The notes beneath the pieces were generated by a model, which was given only the letters and a program-made list of their open reading frames with translations, did not search any database and was not told the DNA's origin. The position numbers and the translations under genes are program-made. From Sapria himalayana (Eukaryota > Streptophyta > Magnoliopsida > Malpighiales > Rafflesiaceae), in contig JAREIK010000696.1 in assembly GCA_029783825.1 (NCBI GenBank), positions 46,686 through 110,685 of the forward strand: 64,000 nt of DNA, written 5' to 3'. Shown piece after piece: positions 1 to 13,216 of the stretch. Position 1 is the first letter of the stretch. Each line of letters starts with the position of its first letter.

Positions 1-390
1 AATTTAAAACTTGGAGAAATAATTGCTGATAAATTAAGAATTAAATCTGAAAGTGGAACCCCACTAATCATGACATTTGCTATAACTTAACCAAGTCGAC
101 TACTATAATGATTTAAGCATTAATATATTTAAAAAACATATATGAATCTCATTGTAAAATCTATAAAAATTTATAAGTGAATTGACTATCTTGAATTACA
201 TTTGTTTTGTTTTGCATCCATTCAGCAAGAGAAGTGTATTTCTCAGACATAAAAATTATATCTCTACAGGACAAAAATATTCCACGTTTGTGAATTTAAT
301 GCGAGCCTCTCTTCCCCTCATACAAAACACATTGATCTACGTTATTTGAAATCAACATCAATGTAAAACCTAAATCTTAAAGCAAAAACT
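1..390 (-). repeat. Partial satellite unit, inverted copy
   Basis: This is the reverse complement of the start of the main array at about 14030-14470. It shares a variant specific to that copy, the segment reading (minus strand) TCTCTTG, then GAGATATAATTTTTATG, then CACTTCTCTTGCTGAATGG. About 90 bases present near 14105-14195 are missing here around position 300. The array landmark TGCTGAATGGATGCAAAAC lies on the minus strand near 216-236. No coding potential. Confidence 0.85.
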
Positions 391-404
391 TATAAAATCA
401 AATA

Positions 405-1066
405 TAAAATTAGGAGATACAAACTCAACTAACCATCATATTTGCCATAATAAAACAAAGTTGACTACTATAATGATTTAAGCATTAACATATCTTTAAA
501 AATACATATGAAATTCATCGTAAAATCTATAGAAATTGATGAGTAAATTAATCATTTCATATAACATTTCTCGTCTTCCTCACATATTTTAAAGGAATTC
601 ACATCTGCATCGTCAATATTTTGCAGAATTATTATTAAATGTGAATCTCTCTTTTCATCATACAAGACACTTCAATTTTGACTATTTATAATCAATATTT
701 GTGCATCACCAGACTATAGTTGTATATTGACAAAATCAAAAGGTAGATCCCATGAGTTCATTTCCAAAGATAAAATTATATACTTGGTGACAAACAAAAT
801 GAATGAATCACATAAAACTTTTCTAAGATACTCAACAACAATGTGTATATATGTTTATATATAAAACAATTTAAGAATGAACGCATGTATGAGCTAAAAC
901 ATATGCTTGCGTATATGCATATAAACTATTATATATGTGTGTGTGTGTGTGACCGCATGTATATTACTATACATTTATATGTACATATGTAATAACATAT
1001 ATATATGGCAAGTTTCTTAATGTAGGCAACTTCTACCCCATCCAAGCATGAAAAATCCAGCCCCAT
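405..1066 (-). repeat. Second partial satellite unit, inverted and deleted
   Basis: Read on the minus strand, this matches the same satellite as 14-39 kb: the segment around 1030-1066 gives GGCTGGATTTTTCATGCTTGG, and 420-560 repeats the material at 1-190. The stretch with the usual TGAATGGATGCAAAAC landmark is deleted near 565-600. A short GT tract (about 929-951) sits where other units carry a microsatellite. Confidence 0.75.
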
Positions 1067-1622
1067 TTGTTGAATGCTCCAAATTTTTTTCAATATTATT
1101 TTTTAAGTGATAATATCAATTTATCATATTTTTAGCTCAGAATTGTCATCGTAGTTGCACCTTAATTACGGGACTAGAAATGAGATTATGCTAATAGCTT
1201 TTAAAAATTTTAAATATTGCCTAAGATCCAGTTCCTCACAACATAGAAACCTGCACAAAAACAGACAGCACCATACACACTAAACACACGAACACTAAAT
1301 TATAAATAAATTTATGAGTTTATATATAAACACAATGCAAAGAAAATAAATAATATACACAAATTATGATTATATATATAATCTGAACACAATACACAGA
1401 ATAAATATTACACGACCTATAATTGTGTGTGTGTGTTTATGTGTGTTGTGTGTGGTGTGTTTGTAAAATCTATGCACATAAAAGAATATAAAATAAATCA
1501 TACATAATACCATATAAATAATACAAAGATCTAACTTGCATAAGGAGTAGAAAGAAGAAATGCTTTGAAAGAAGATACCATCAAAAAAGCAAATATTCTA
1601 CCCCTTAAATTCATGCGCACAT

Positions 1623-1625
<3 letters not shown>
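1067..1625. other. AT-rich spacer, nothing recognised
   Basis: No ORF, repeat family or RNA gene was recognised. It contains an impure GT-rich tract near 1422-1466 and AT-rich simple sequence. It separates the inverted satellite fragments from the LINE fossil. Confidence 0.5.

Positions 1626-1659
<34 letters not shown>
1626..1659 (+). repeat. (GA)17 microsatellite
   Basis: An uninterrupted GA dinucleotide run of 34 bases, directly abutting the recognisable edge of the LINE fossil at 1660. Confidence 0.97.
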
Positions 1660-1662
<3 letters not shown>

Positions 1663-2960
1663 CCAATGATATTGATGTGCTGAGAGAGCACAAAGAGGTG
1701 CTGTCCCAGGACCTCTTTGTGCTTAATGAGGCAGTTAAAAGCCACCAATATTCCAGATTTCAATCTTCATGCATGTATTCATTCTGCACTAAGCTTTTCT
1801 TTTCTAGCTCTTGCAAAATAATAATGCATACATTTTTCAGGCATGTGATTAGCCCTACATGCCACACTGTTGGGCATACTCAGTTGAACATATGGCAGTG
1901 TTCTTTTAGATGGAACCAATTGCGGGAAGGTATTTGGCCCTCCCAATAAGAGGTCCACAACAGGATCCTTAGCTGTCTGCATTCACCACATCATCATCTT
2001 TCCTAGAGGTATCCCTACCTCCCCCCACGGTGTGCCCTTTATGAATATACAGTATGAGTGCCTGCAATTGCACTCCTCAAGGAAGCCTCCAAAACCCCAA
2101 CATCCATTTGTGTGTCACATTACACACATAAAAAGAGCAGGAAAAAAAACATGCAAAAATAAATTTATATGCTTCTTTTCTGCCTCATTTGTTGAGGAGT
2201 TGGGTTCTCCCTCAGCAGATTTATCCTGGGGCATTGTGTGAGGGGGCGCCTCTTGGCTGTTTGCTCTTCATTCCTCCTTTATTTCTAAAGACTTGGAGAT
2301 GGAACCTATTTTTCTTCCTCTTGACCGAGTGGAAGTCCTCTCTATCTGTCATCTGCTGCGCCAGATTGGTCTGCTGTCATAGACTTGGAGATGTATCCGC
2401 TGAGATATTTGTTTTCTTCTTAATTTTACAATTGCCTACAATATGTCCAAAAATCGAGCATATTCTAAAATATGGGAGTAATTGTCCATAAATGACCACC
2501 AGCAGTATTATTCTTGAACCATCTGGAAGATTCGACTGGTTTTCATGCCGTAACTCCTCATCCAGGTCTGCCTCCACAAGCACAAGGCCATAGGCGACTC
2601 TTGATTGATTAGAATGTGAGCTTATCCATGCGAAAGAGTTTGCCTACACAACCTGCAACGTTGCCTATTCCAATGGGGTTCCATAGATATATTGCAAAGT
2701 TAGGCACTTTTATACACTAGAATTGGTCATACAAATAATAGCCTACCGAATACAAGGTATGGCCGGAAGTTCAGCACCTCCTCCATCTCCCAGAGACAGT
2801 TGAACTTGAATAAAGTCAAACAGCTCTGATGTTGAATAAAATCACATAGCGAATATTTTTTTTTTCAAGCCTTTAAAGGTGACCCTCATTCCCAAAAATA
2901 TGGTGATTGAAGCATTAACTCGACCATAAAAACGTAGTGACAAAGCCATTTTGGGTTGTG
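1660..2960 (-). pseudogene. L1-type LINE fossil: ORF1 (DUF4283, CCHC) and start of endonuclease
   Basis: Read on the minus strand from 2960 down, the conceptual translation resembles the DUF4283 domain of plant L1 ORF1 (a segment near 2780 reads FKFNCLWEMEEVL, then FRPYLVFGRLLFV). It continues into the longest open piece (2583-2377) with LVEADLDEELRHE, LPDGSR and the knuckle-like YFRICSIFGHIVGNC. A CCHC knuckle expects Cys where Phe is found, so the first zinc ligand is lost. Further on, near 1770-1660, WNIGGF followed one frame over by NCLIKHKEV resembles the N-terminus of a LINE endonuclease (family pattern WNIRGFN). Frameshifts and stops occur throughout, so it is a dead fragment. Its 3' portion (reverse transcriptase) is absent; the homology stops at the GA tract. 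It is somewhat less AT-rich than its surroundings. Assignment rests on motif recognition by eye. Confidence 0.7.
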
Positions 2961-2984
2961 ATGGAACCATTATACCACTTGTAG

Positions 2985-3320
2985 CAGCATATTTAACAAA
3001 TTTAAAGATTACCTTAAATTTAATATTATTTAAATTTCGAGATGAAAATTAAATACTTAAAGTACTTGTTTACCATTATATTATTTTATTGCCTAACTTC
3101 CAGCATTGTTTCTTTTTAGGTGAAAGAGATAAAAAATATTTTAACTTACATATCTATATGCATGAACCATAAACAACAACCCAGGTGGTCCATTTATGAT
3201 TATAGTTCTTATGATTTTCAAGAATGTAAAAAAATATATAATAGACATAAGATTATGTTTATTAGACGTCTACACATAGATCGAGTAATAATACAACAAA
3301 TAAATATCTCAACCTACTCA
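2985..3320 (+). pseudogene. hAT transposase fossil (C-terminal half fragment)
   Basis: The plus-strand conceptual translation contains MKIKYLKY and then, after a frameshift, VKEIKNILTYISICMN. This matches the region of the hAT transposase that is preserved on the minus strand near 62700-62900 (IKTKYIKYW ... VKVEGVKIL) and the plus-strand fossil at 43225-43890 (MKIKYLK ... VKKVENILIYISICIK). In hAT proteins this region lies between the RNase-H-like catalytic domain and the C-terminal dimerization domain (the DUF4413 neighbourhood). Everything upstream and downstream of about 340 bases is missing, and the frame is broken, so it cannot encode a transposase. It lies just outside the LINE fossil and before the repeat mosaic. 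Confidence 0.55.
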
Positions 3321-3479
3321 TGTATGTGAAAAAAGTTTCATGACATAGGTTAATGTTTAGAAATCAAGGACATAGTTGTGTAGAAACATATTCAAATTCC
3401 AGTTGAACTTCAGTAATTACCGAGAATAGATTTGTCATAAATTTTTATTATTTTGTATAGATAATTTTATCTAATAGAA

Positions 3480-4142
3480 AAGTAAGAGGTGATTAATTAT
3501 TTTGAGTTCCAACATAGAGATCTAATAGACAACATGATAATTAATAGCTCAACAAAAAGGTTAGAAGTTAAAATTAGCCTCTCTCCAATAGTATCAACTC
3601 ACTTATTTACCTAAAAAACTTAAAATTAGGCAAACTTCAATTATATGAAGTTATTAAGATAATAAAAAATAAACATTATAAGGATATCGAGGAAGAATTA
3701 CCACAATATATGGTAAATTAGATCTGCCGATTTTTCACCTTAAGAGATGTCAATTAATACATCAAAAAAATATGTTACATTAGACATGAGACAAACCCAA
3801 CTGAATAGATATTAAATGGACTAACAGATTTTGAATATAGAAAAGTTTACTCTGCTTCAAGGGCCATCACTCACATATTTTACTATTAGAGAAATTACAA
3901 AAAAAATCATACAAAACTGACATGATTCAAAATGGGATGGTTATTCATGAGGACAATTTTCGCTAAACCTTATGGAGGAGCAATATTAGTGATTCCCTAA
4001 AAATACTTGTGTTGAAACCCGTGTGAAAATTTATTTTATATGTTAATTAGATAAGGTGTAATAGAAAATACAAGTATATCTCTTACAATTATGACATTCC
4101 TCATGTTGGGTATTCTCAAAACAATAAAAAATAAACAAAATA

Positions 4143-4194
<52 letters not shown>

Positions 4195-6260
4195 CTTTAA
4201 AAGCCTCTCAAATTAGAGCATACATGTCATTATATTTAACTTGAAATAGAAAAAAAAAATATGTGATATTAATTTAAAATTTTTGGTACAAATATTTATA
4301 ATATGTTTGTTGGTAAATATATAGATATTTGCTATTGAATTATTATTAGTATTCTCCCAAATTAAATGATAGTTATGTATTATATCTCTTCGCTTGAACT
4401 CAAAATAATTATCTGCATCTCACTTGTCTATTAGATTAAATTATATACCAAATTTTATAAAAATTTATGATAAATCTCATTTCTATAATTACTGAAATAC
4501 AACTAAAATATGAATATGTTTCTACTCAATTTTTCTCATGATTTCTAAATATAATCGCAAGTCATGTAACTTTTTTCATACACATGAAAATCATTATAAT
4601 ATGAAGTTATGATATTGAAAATTATCGTGACTAGTATATTTTATCTTTGTAACACGAAGTCATATTATTGACAATGACAATAAATTATGCATTTTGATTT
4701 TGTAATATGAAATCATTATATTGTAGATGACCGTAATTTATGCGTTGTCCGTTTCTCTAGAGCAAAAATCATGATTTTGGTATTAGATAATAATTAGGTA
4801 AATGCTCTCTATAATTTTTTGTATTCAAAAATGACAATGCTATAGTAACATCATGGTTTTTGCCTCAGAGTTTGACTTTTAAAATGAAAAAGTCTTGATG
4901 CTAGAGAATATTGTGAATTTTAGTAATGATAGGACATTTGATTTATTGCGACATTAAATTAACATCATAATTATTAAAATATTATGAAACAAGTAAATTT
5001 TGACTTTAAAAAAATTTGAGAAAAAATATTGCACAATTAATTAGTATCAATAATGTGGCTGAGTCATGATGTATGAATATTATTATGCGTATTTATATAA
5101 TATTTTAGCCAAAATTGAATGTCTAAACTAATTTATAAGTTCTAGAAGGAATATCTAAGTTATAGAATGTGAAATGAAATGATTTTACATTAATTTTATT
5201 TCTTCTTTTACTCAAATTATATAGTTGTACTATTATTTGTTAAAATTCCTAAAAATTATGTTTTCATAAAATCATTCTATTTAATTTCTTCTTCAAGCAA
5301 AAATATCATGATTATACATTAAATTGACTAGTATTATTTAGTATTTGAGATACCGAAGAAGAATTTGCTAGGTTGGCTAGATTATTTTGTGGGGAAAAAT
5401 ATAAAAAAATTAGATGACTATATCTATTTGCCACTTTTGGATAGTGTGGAGAAAAATAAATAACATAGTTTTTGATGATGAGATGTCATATGTCCTAGAG
5501 ATAAAAATCTCTCCTTTTCATTTTCTTTGATCTTGGCCTATGATTATTACAAAATTTGAGGATGTGCTTATAACTAATTTTTAATTTTGTTCAGTGAATG
5601 GATAGGATTTTTTTGGAGTTTCTTTAAAGTTGTGCGGTTATGTGTCGTATCTCTTGATACTTTTAGAATAGTTTTTTGGTTTCATTCTCTTTTTAATTTT
5701 TAATATAAATTATTAATTTACTCATTCAAAAAAATTAAGTTTAATTTAAGATTTTAAAAAGAATAATGTTGCTTGCCTCTATGCCATTATTGATCAATAA
5801 AGAAAAAATATTGCTATAAGTTTTGATAATGAATAATATTTCTACTACATAGAGAACTCTATCTTCATTAGTAATTTATAAGTTTTGATAGATTTGTATT
5901 GCGTTGATTTTTAATTTGCTTATTTTATAATTAAAAGATGGTGGGTATTCGTGTGGGCTAGTGAGTCAGTTTGTAATTGTGTTATTTTTTGTATGCTCAA
6001 AGTACTTTTGTTTAGTAGATTCCAATATATTAATTGGCTATTAATATTTTTTTTTGTTTTTACTACACTATTATTTACCAATATATGAATATATTGTAAT
6101 GAAAAAAATATTTGTCTTTATATCAAGAAAAATACAATAAATAAGTTAAAAATACAATTAATACTACTTCAAGATTAGTGTCTAAAGATAACACCAATAA
6201 TTTGAGTAAAGACAGATACACCCTATCATTTTTTTTCTAGCAAATTTTAATTATAATTCA
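3480..6260 (+). repeat. Direct repeat block, copy A
   Basis: This block recurs in the same orientation at about 9805-13680. Aligned anchors: TTATTTTGAGTTCCA (3499 and 9829), GATTCAAAATGGGATGG (3933 and 10748), GGAGGAGCAATATTAGTGATT (3976 and 10797), and GTATTTGAGATACC (5339 and 12779). Copy A lacks about 490 bases found in copy B (10915-11405). From about 5360 on, it is also the left arm of the foldback. No coding potential was recognised. Confidence 0.8.
4141..4193 (+). repeat. (TAA)n microsatellite
   Basis: About 17 uninterrupted TAA/AAT repeats. The matching place in direct-repeat copy B (around 11450) has only AATAAATAATTAAAAAAATC, so the expansion happened after the duplication, or was lost from the other copy. 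Confidence 0.95.
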
Positions 6261-9200
6261 AATAATATCAAAATATAACCTATATATTTATCATGTTAAA
6301 CGATAAAATTTTTTCTAATTATTTTCAATTTTTAAAAATTTAAATATTATATAAATGAAATTATCATATTTAGATGAATTTTAATCAATATTTTTCACTA
6401 GACTTGTATTTTTTTTCCATGAATAACCCCTTGTAATATGTGTGCACACACACACAATAATTATAATATTAATTTTTAATTTCTCTAAATTTTTAGAGTT
6501 ACTCTTTCTTCAATAATAATTATTTATGGATTCTAATATTTATATTTCATAATAAAGAATCATGGAAGAGTTTGTACGTCTTCAATTGCAGTGATAGAGG
6601 ATGCTTATATCTATCAAACATTCAAAAAATCAAAGAATTTCTATGAGTGGTAAGATATAAAATGTAATTTTTTCTCTCCTACATCCATGACTAAGTATCA
6701 CATTATAAATAAATTTTATCCTCATAAACAAAAAATTATTGAGGATAAATTGAAGGTAGCGTAAACTAATATGAGGTAGATATAGGATCTCTTAAAATTC
6801 TTTGGTAGTTGTAGAAATGTTATTTACTACACAATAAATATAAGATATTTTATTTTTGAAATAATTAAAAAATAATATGTTCATTTATTAATTTTTTTGT
6901 AATGATGATAATAACTTTTTAATTGTTCTGATTTAATTTATAATGCAAGATTGAAATATCTTCCATTCATAACAATCTTTTATTCTTGAGCTTGAACATG
7001 AGATGTATGGTGAGGATACAAACTATTCTTTTATATCAACGTCAAACTAAAAAAATGGGATATAAAATTCAGAATTATTTTATCAAAAATAAGCTTAAAT
7101 TGATCAAAATGTATCCGAAACTTGTATCTTCTAATCTTATATGATGTCAAAAGTTGTATTGATGGTAGAGAAGAGTTCAAATTTTTTACAGATAATGATT
7201 TTGATTTTACCAGATATGGGCTTAATATTATTAAACACTTGTATGAGCTAATAATACTAATTTCTAATGAAATATTTGTAAACTTATCATTATATCTAAT
7301 TATATAAAAGAAGATATGATTTGTTATTATTTACCAACAAAAAAAATATCATTGAATAATTTGAAGTTTGGATTTGCAAAAATTTGGCCCTGATCTATAA
7401 CAAAAATTTTTGCTATAAATCCAAGACAAATTTCTTCGAATCCAAGTTCCAAATCCATCCAAGATATATTTTTTTGTTATTGATAGATATCAAATCGTAT
7501 CTTCTTTTATTTAATTAAATATAATTATAAGTTTATAAATTTTTAATTAAAAAAATTAGTATTCATATCTCATTTATATATTTAATAACATTATGCTCAT
7601 ATCTCACGAATTAAAAAATATTATTTTCATAAGCTTTAAACTCTTCTCTAGCATCAATACAACTATTAAAATCACATAAAACTAGAAAATATAAATTTCA
7701 GATACATTTCGATCAAATTAAGATTATTTTTGATGTGATACTCCTAAATTTCATCTCACTTCTTTAGTTTGACATTAATACAAAAACATAGTTTGTACCC
7801 TCACCATACTTCTCATGCCCAAACTCAAGAATAAAATATAATTAAATTTTGAAGATATTTCACACATACATTATAAAAAAATTAGAAAAATTAAAAAATT
7901 ATTATCATCAATACTAAAATTGAAAGTCATAAATAAACATATTATCTTTGAATTACATCAAAAATAAAATATCTTATATCCATTATGAGCCAATAATATT
8001 TCTACAAGCGTCAAAGAATTCTAAGAGATCCTCCATCTTCCTCAAATTAGTTTACGTTACTTCCAATCTATTCTCAATATTTTTTTATGAGGATAAAATT
8101 TATCCACAATATGGTGCTTAGTCATGGATGCAGCAAAACAAAAATTACTTTTTATATCTTATCATTTATAGAAATTCTTTAATTTTTTGAATGTTTAATT
8201 GATATACGCATCATCAATCACTGCAATTGAAGATGTACAAACTCTTCCATGATTCTTTACTATGAAATATAAATATTAGAGTCCATAAAATACGTCACTG
8301 TAAAATAAAAACTAACTCTAAAAATTTAGAAAAATTACAAATTAATAATATAATTATTATATATGTGTGTATGTGTGCGTATTACAAGAGTTTAATCAAG
8401 GAAAAACAAAAAAAAAATAAGTCACATAAAAAATATTGACTAAAATTCATCTACATATGATAATTTCACTCATATCATATTTTAAATATTTAAAATTAAA
8501 AAATATTAGAAAATTTTAATAATTTAAAATGATAATCAGATAAGTTATAATTTAATATTATTTGAATTAGACTTCTAATTTGCTAGTAAATTATCAACAA
8601 CAAAATTAAGAGAAAAAAAATTATTGGGTGATTTTTATCTTTGCCCAAACTATTGGAGTTTTCTCGAAGCAAAAATTTTGAAGTATTATTAATTATGTTT
8701 TTTATTTATATACTTTTTTTTTAATGATATAACGATGAATACTTTTTTTTATTATATATTCATTATTGGTAAATAATAGTGTATTAAAGACAAATAAAAA
8801 ACATCAATAGCCAATTAATATATTGGATGTATACTAAAAAAAAAAACTTGAGCAGACAAAAAATAACACACTTATAAAACTACCTACCAGCCCACAAGAA
8901 CACAAAGCATCATTACCTACAAAATAAGCAGAACAAAAATAAACACAATACAAATTTGTCCAGAGCCATAATTTACTAATAAACATATAATTTATCATGT
9001 AGCTAAAATACTATTCATTATCAAAACTAAAATACAACCCTGTTGCTTTCTTGATCAATGATATCATGAAGACAAGCAACCTTATTCTTCATAATATCTT
9101 GAACTAAACTTAATTTTTTAAGTAATTTGATAATTTATTTTAAAAATTAAAAAATGAAAGAAAAATAAAAATAACATAAAAATGTATAAGAAATAGACCA

Positions 9201-9470
9201 CATTACCCTCAAGGCTTTAATGAAATTACAAAGAAATTCTATCCATTCACTAAATAAAAAAAAATAGTCATATGCACATGCTCAAATTTTGTAATAATCA
9301 TAGGCTAAGACCTGAAAAAATGAAAAAAAAGAGATTTTCATCTCTTGAACATATGACATCTCATCATCAAAAACTATTATTTATCTCCCTACACACTAAC
9401 AAAAATCACCAAAGGGGCATGGTCATCCAAACTTTTTTATGTTTTCCTCACAAAAGAACCTTGCCAACCA
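5360..9470. mobile_element. Large foldback element 1 (arms about 2 kb, dyad near 7406)
   Basis: The left arm (about 5360-7405) and the right arm (about 7407-9470) are imperfect reverse complements. The centre reads GATCTATAACAAAAATTTTT then GCTATAAATC. Matching pairs include AGTTTTTGATGATGAGATGTC at 5467 against its complement near 9358, the ATGATTATTACAAAATTTGA segment near 5541 against 9290, and GAATCATGGAAGAGTTTGTAC near 6556 against 8250. No ORF longer than about 70 codons lies in the arms, and I recognised no transposase motif. I could not identify terminal target duplications, because the flanks are themselves repeats. It could be a non-autonomous DNA transposon of the foldback or long-TIR kind, or an inverted duplication produced by rearrangement. 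A second copy at 53129-61544 argues for a mobile family. Confidence 0.7.
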
Positions 9471-9805
9471 AATGAAGTGTATTTAATTTATATTTGAAAA
9501 GATTTTGAGAATCATTAATTGATCCTCTTGTAATTATGTCTTCTTTTGGGATATCACTATAAAGATTTCCAGTGAAATTCTGAGCATACTATGGTAAGAA
9601 AACTTAAAGAGATTACTTGGTATTTTCAGCTAAAATTTCAATAAAAAATAGGCATCAACTTGTGCTACAAGCTATAAGAAGTGAAGGTAAAAAGTGAGAT
9701 CTAAAATTTTTTCTAGCTGCGGCCTGCGGTGAACGACAGAGCAATCAGTGGGCCATTTCCAAATGATAAAAACATGCATCAGATTAAAGTCAAAAATATT
9801 TGCTA
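9395..9805 (+). repeat. Outer foldback segment, shared inverted with 53129-53529
   Basis: The reverse complement of this stretch is at 53129-53529. Anchors are AAAGGGGCATGGTCATCCAAA (9410), GAAGTGTATTTAATTTATATT (9473), TTTCCAGTGAAATTCTGA (9565) and GAACGACAGAGCAATCAGTGG (9731), with complements at 53500, 53435, 53341 and 53191. The match ends at CAAAAATATTTG near 9805, exactly where direct-repeat copy B begins, so 9805 is a candidate outer boundary of the foldback. Confidence 0.85.
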
Positions 9806-10289
9806 AACAAGTAATAGGTAAATAATTATTTTGAGTTCCAGCTTAGAGATCTATTTGACAACATGGTAATTAATAACTCGTCATAAAGGTTAAAAGTTGA
9901 AACTAGACTCTCTCCAAAAGGCTCACAATATGAGACGTCAATTAATACATCAAAAAATATGTTATATTAGACATGAAACAAACCCAACTGAACAGATATT
10001 AAATGGACATTTAAAGTTGAATCAAGTACATTTTTATTGACCCTACCACAATAACTTTTAGAGAAAATGCATGGTAAAAATGATTAGAACCATGAATTTT
10101 CTATTTAGAATGTTAGAGGATCTTTGGATAATGATAAATATCCAACCCTACTTTTATCACGGATATCATAGTATTCTTATGCCAAATAATAATATTTATT
10201 GTTATTTATCAACCTTAACATTGCTTGGAAGAACACGAAGAAAATTATTCAAAAATATGTTGGTGAAGTCCAAAGAATAAGTTATTAAA

Positions 10290-10690
10290 GAATATTTTTG
10301 CCTGAAAAGGAATTTAAATATAATGATTTGACGAAATCATAATTTTTATGAATTTTAACAAATAGTTGCTAACCTATTTAATTTGTGTGAAATAATAATT
10401 AAAAATCATATAAAATTATTGCATTTATTTTTGATCAAAATATTACATAAATAGTCATTATAATCTTCATACATCATGACTCAACCACATTATTGACACT
10501 AATTAATGTTGCATATTAATTAGTATCAATAATTATTGCATAAATAGTCATTATAATCTTCATATATCATGACTCAACCTCATTATTGACTAATTAATGT
10601 TGCACATTAATTAGTGTCAATAATTATTTCATAAATAGTCATTATAATCTTCGTACATCATTAATTAGTATCAATAATTATTTCAACACA
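10290..10690 (-). repeat. Inverted segment plus short tandem repeats
   Basis: 10290-10520 is the reverse complement of 12470-12740 (and of 5040-5290 in copy A); for example GATTTGACGAAATCATAATTT at 10325 complements the segment near 12700. It is followed by two to three imperfect tandem copies, about 100 bases each, of the TAGTCATTATAATCTTCATA / CATGACTCAACC / ATTATTGAC unit (10451-10690). It extends the inverted relationship beyond the foldback arms. Confidence 0.7.
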
Positions 10691-11263
10691 AGTATTTTTG
10701 TAATATTATTAGAAATATTACAAAAATATCATACAAAACTGACGTGATTCAAAATGGGATGGCTATTCATGAGGGCAATTCTCACTAAACCATATGGAGG
10801 AGCAATATTAGTGATTGCCTAAAAATACTTGTGTTGAAACTTATGTGAAAATTTGTTTTATATGTTAATTAGATAAGGTGGAATAGAAAATACAAGTAGA
10901 TCTCTTACAATTATTATAGATTTTTAAATTCCATTATAAATCATCTCCATGAATTTCATCATATCCTACAAAATTAATTGCGTTGAAAGCATTCACTATA
11001 TAATCTAAAGACTTCTAATAGACTTTCATACTAGCAATATGGGAAATGTTCAATAAAAATACAATTTATTCTATAAAAAATTATGATAAAATATTAGAGC
11101 ATTCCATATTTATTATTAATGATGAGATCTAATCTCAACTTCTCCACTAGTATCATTCTAAAGTTGATGGGCAGATAAATAAAGTCATTACTATACTATT
11201 AGAGATGCATTTTTAGCACTAAGTGAATATTTCACATAATGACTAGCCACAATTATGCTTTCG

Positions 11264-11265
<2 letters not shown>

Positions 11266-11303
<38 letters not shown>
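11266..11303 (+). repeat. (AG)19 microsatellite
   Basis: An uninterrupted AG run of 38 bases inside the segment that direct-repeat copy A lacks. Confidence 0.97.
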
Positions 11304-11306
<3 letters not shown>

Positions 11307-13216
11307 GTGTTGGATAGAGAAGAAATAAGAAAATAGGGATAAAATTATTAATTATGAAAAATTATTTTTAACTATATAACATTAATCATATGTAAATGAT
11401 TTATGGCATTCCCTATATTGGGTACTCACAAAATAATAAAAAATAAACAAAATAAATAATTAAAAAAATCAAAATTTAACAACTCCTCAAATCAGGGCAT
11501 GTCATAAATATTTAACTTGAACGAGAAAAAAATAATATGTGATAATGATTTAAAAATTTTGGTATAGATATTTATAATATATTTGTTGGTAAATACATAG
11601 ATAGTAGCTACCATATTATTATTAGTCTTTCTCCCGAATGAAGTGAAAATCAACTTCAATATAGATTATCAACACTTAAAATATTTAATTAGCAGTAATA
11701 TATTTGATTATCAAACATCACAATAAAATATAATCTAACTTTGAATTAGTAAGTAAGACTCGAAAAAAAAGAGTGATTGACTAAAGCTCCCAAATAGTTG
11801 AATGATATTTATGTATTATATCTCTACGGTGGACCTCAAAATAATTATCTATATCTGACTTGTCTGTTAGATTAAATTATATACCAAATATTATAAAAAT
11901 TTATGATAAATCTCATTTCTATAATTATCGAAGCCCAACTAAAATATTAATATGTTCATACTTAATTTTGCTCATGATTTCTAAACACAATCTCATGTCA
12001 TGTAACTTTTTTTCATATACATGAAAATCATTATAATATAATGTTGTAATATTAGAAATTATTGCGACTAGTATATTTTGTCTTTGTAACATGAAATCGT
12101 AATATTTATAATGGTAATAAATTATATATTTTGATTTTTTAATATGAAATCACTATGTTGTAGATGCCGCAACTTTTGCATTGTCCTTTTCTATAGAGCA
12201 AAAATCATGACTTTGATATTGGATAATAATTAGGCAAATGCACTCTATAATTTTTTGTATCCAAAAATCAAGTTGCTAGATCACACCATGATTTTTGCCT
12301 TAGAGTTTGACTTTTAGAAAGAAAAATCTCGATACTAAAGAATATCATGAATTTAATACTGATATGGATTTGATTATTGCGACATTAAATCAACATCAGA
12401 ATTGTTAAAATATTATGAAATAGATGTATTTTGACTACAATAATATTTTCGAGTCAAAAAAAATTGTTGCACATTAATTAGTGTCAATAATGTGGTTGTG
12501 TCATGATGTATGAAGATTATAATGACTATTTATGTAATATTTTGATCAAAAATAAATGTCCAAACTAATTTATATATTCTATATGGTATATCTAAGTTTT
12601 AGAATATGAAATGCAATAATTTTACATGATTTTTAATTATTATTTCACACAAATTAAATAGTTTAGCAACTATTTGTTAAATTTCATAAAAATTATGATT
12701 TCGTCAAATCATTATATTTTAATTCCTTTTCAAACAAAAATATCATGATTATTCATTAAAATGAATAGAATTATTTAGTATTTGAGATACCAAAAAAGAA
12801 TTTGCAAGGTTGGCAAAATTCTTCTGTGGGGAAAAATATAAAAAATTTGTATGACTATATCCTTTTACCACTTTTGGATAGTGTGAAAGAAGATAAATAG
12901 CATTGTTTTTAACGATGAGATGTCCAATGTTCAAGAGATGAAAATCTCTCTTTTCCATTTTATTTGATCTTGTCATATGATTATTAGAAAATTTGAAGAT
13001 ATGTTTATAAGTATCTTTCAATTTTGTTTAGCGAATGGATGTGTTTATAAGTAATCTCTTGGCACTTTTAGGATAGATTTTTGGTTTCATTCTATTTATA
13101 ATTTTTAATATAAATTATCAATTTACTTATTAAAAAAAATTAAGTTTAATTTAAAATATACAAAGAATAAATTTTCTTGCCTCTATGACTTTATTGATCA
13201 ATAAAAAAATAGTATT

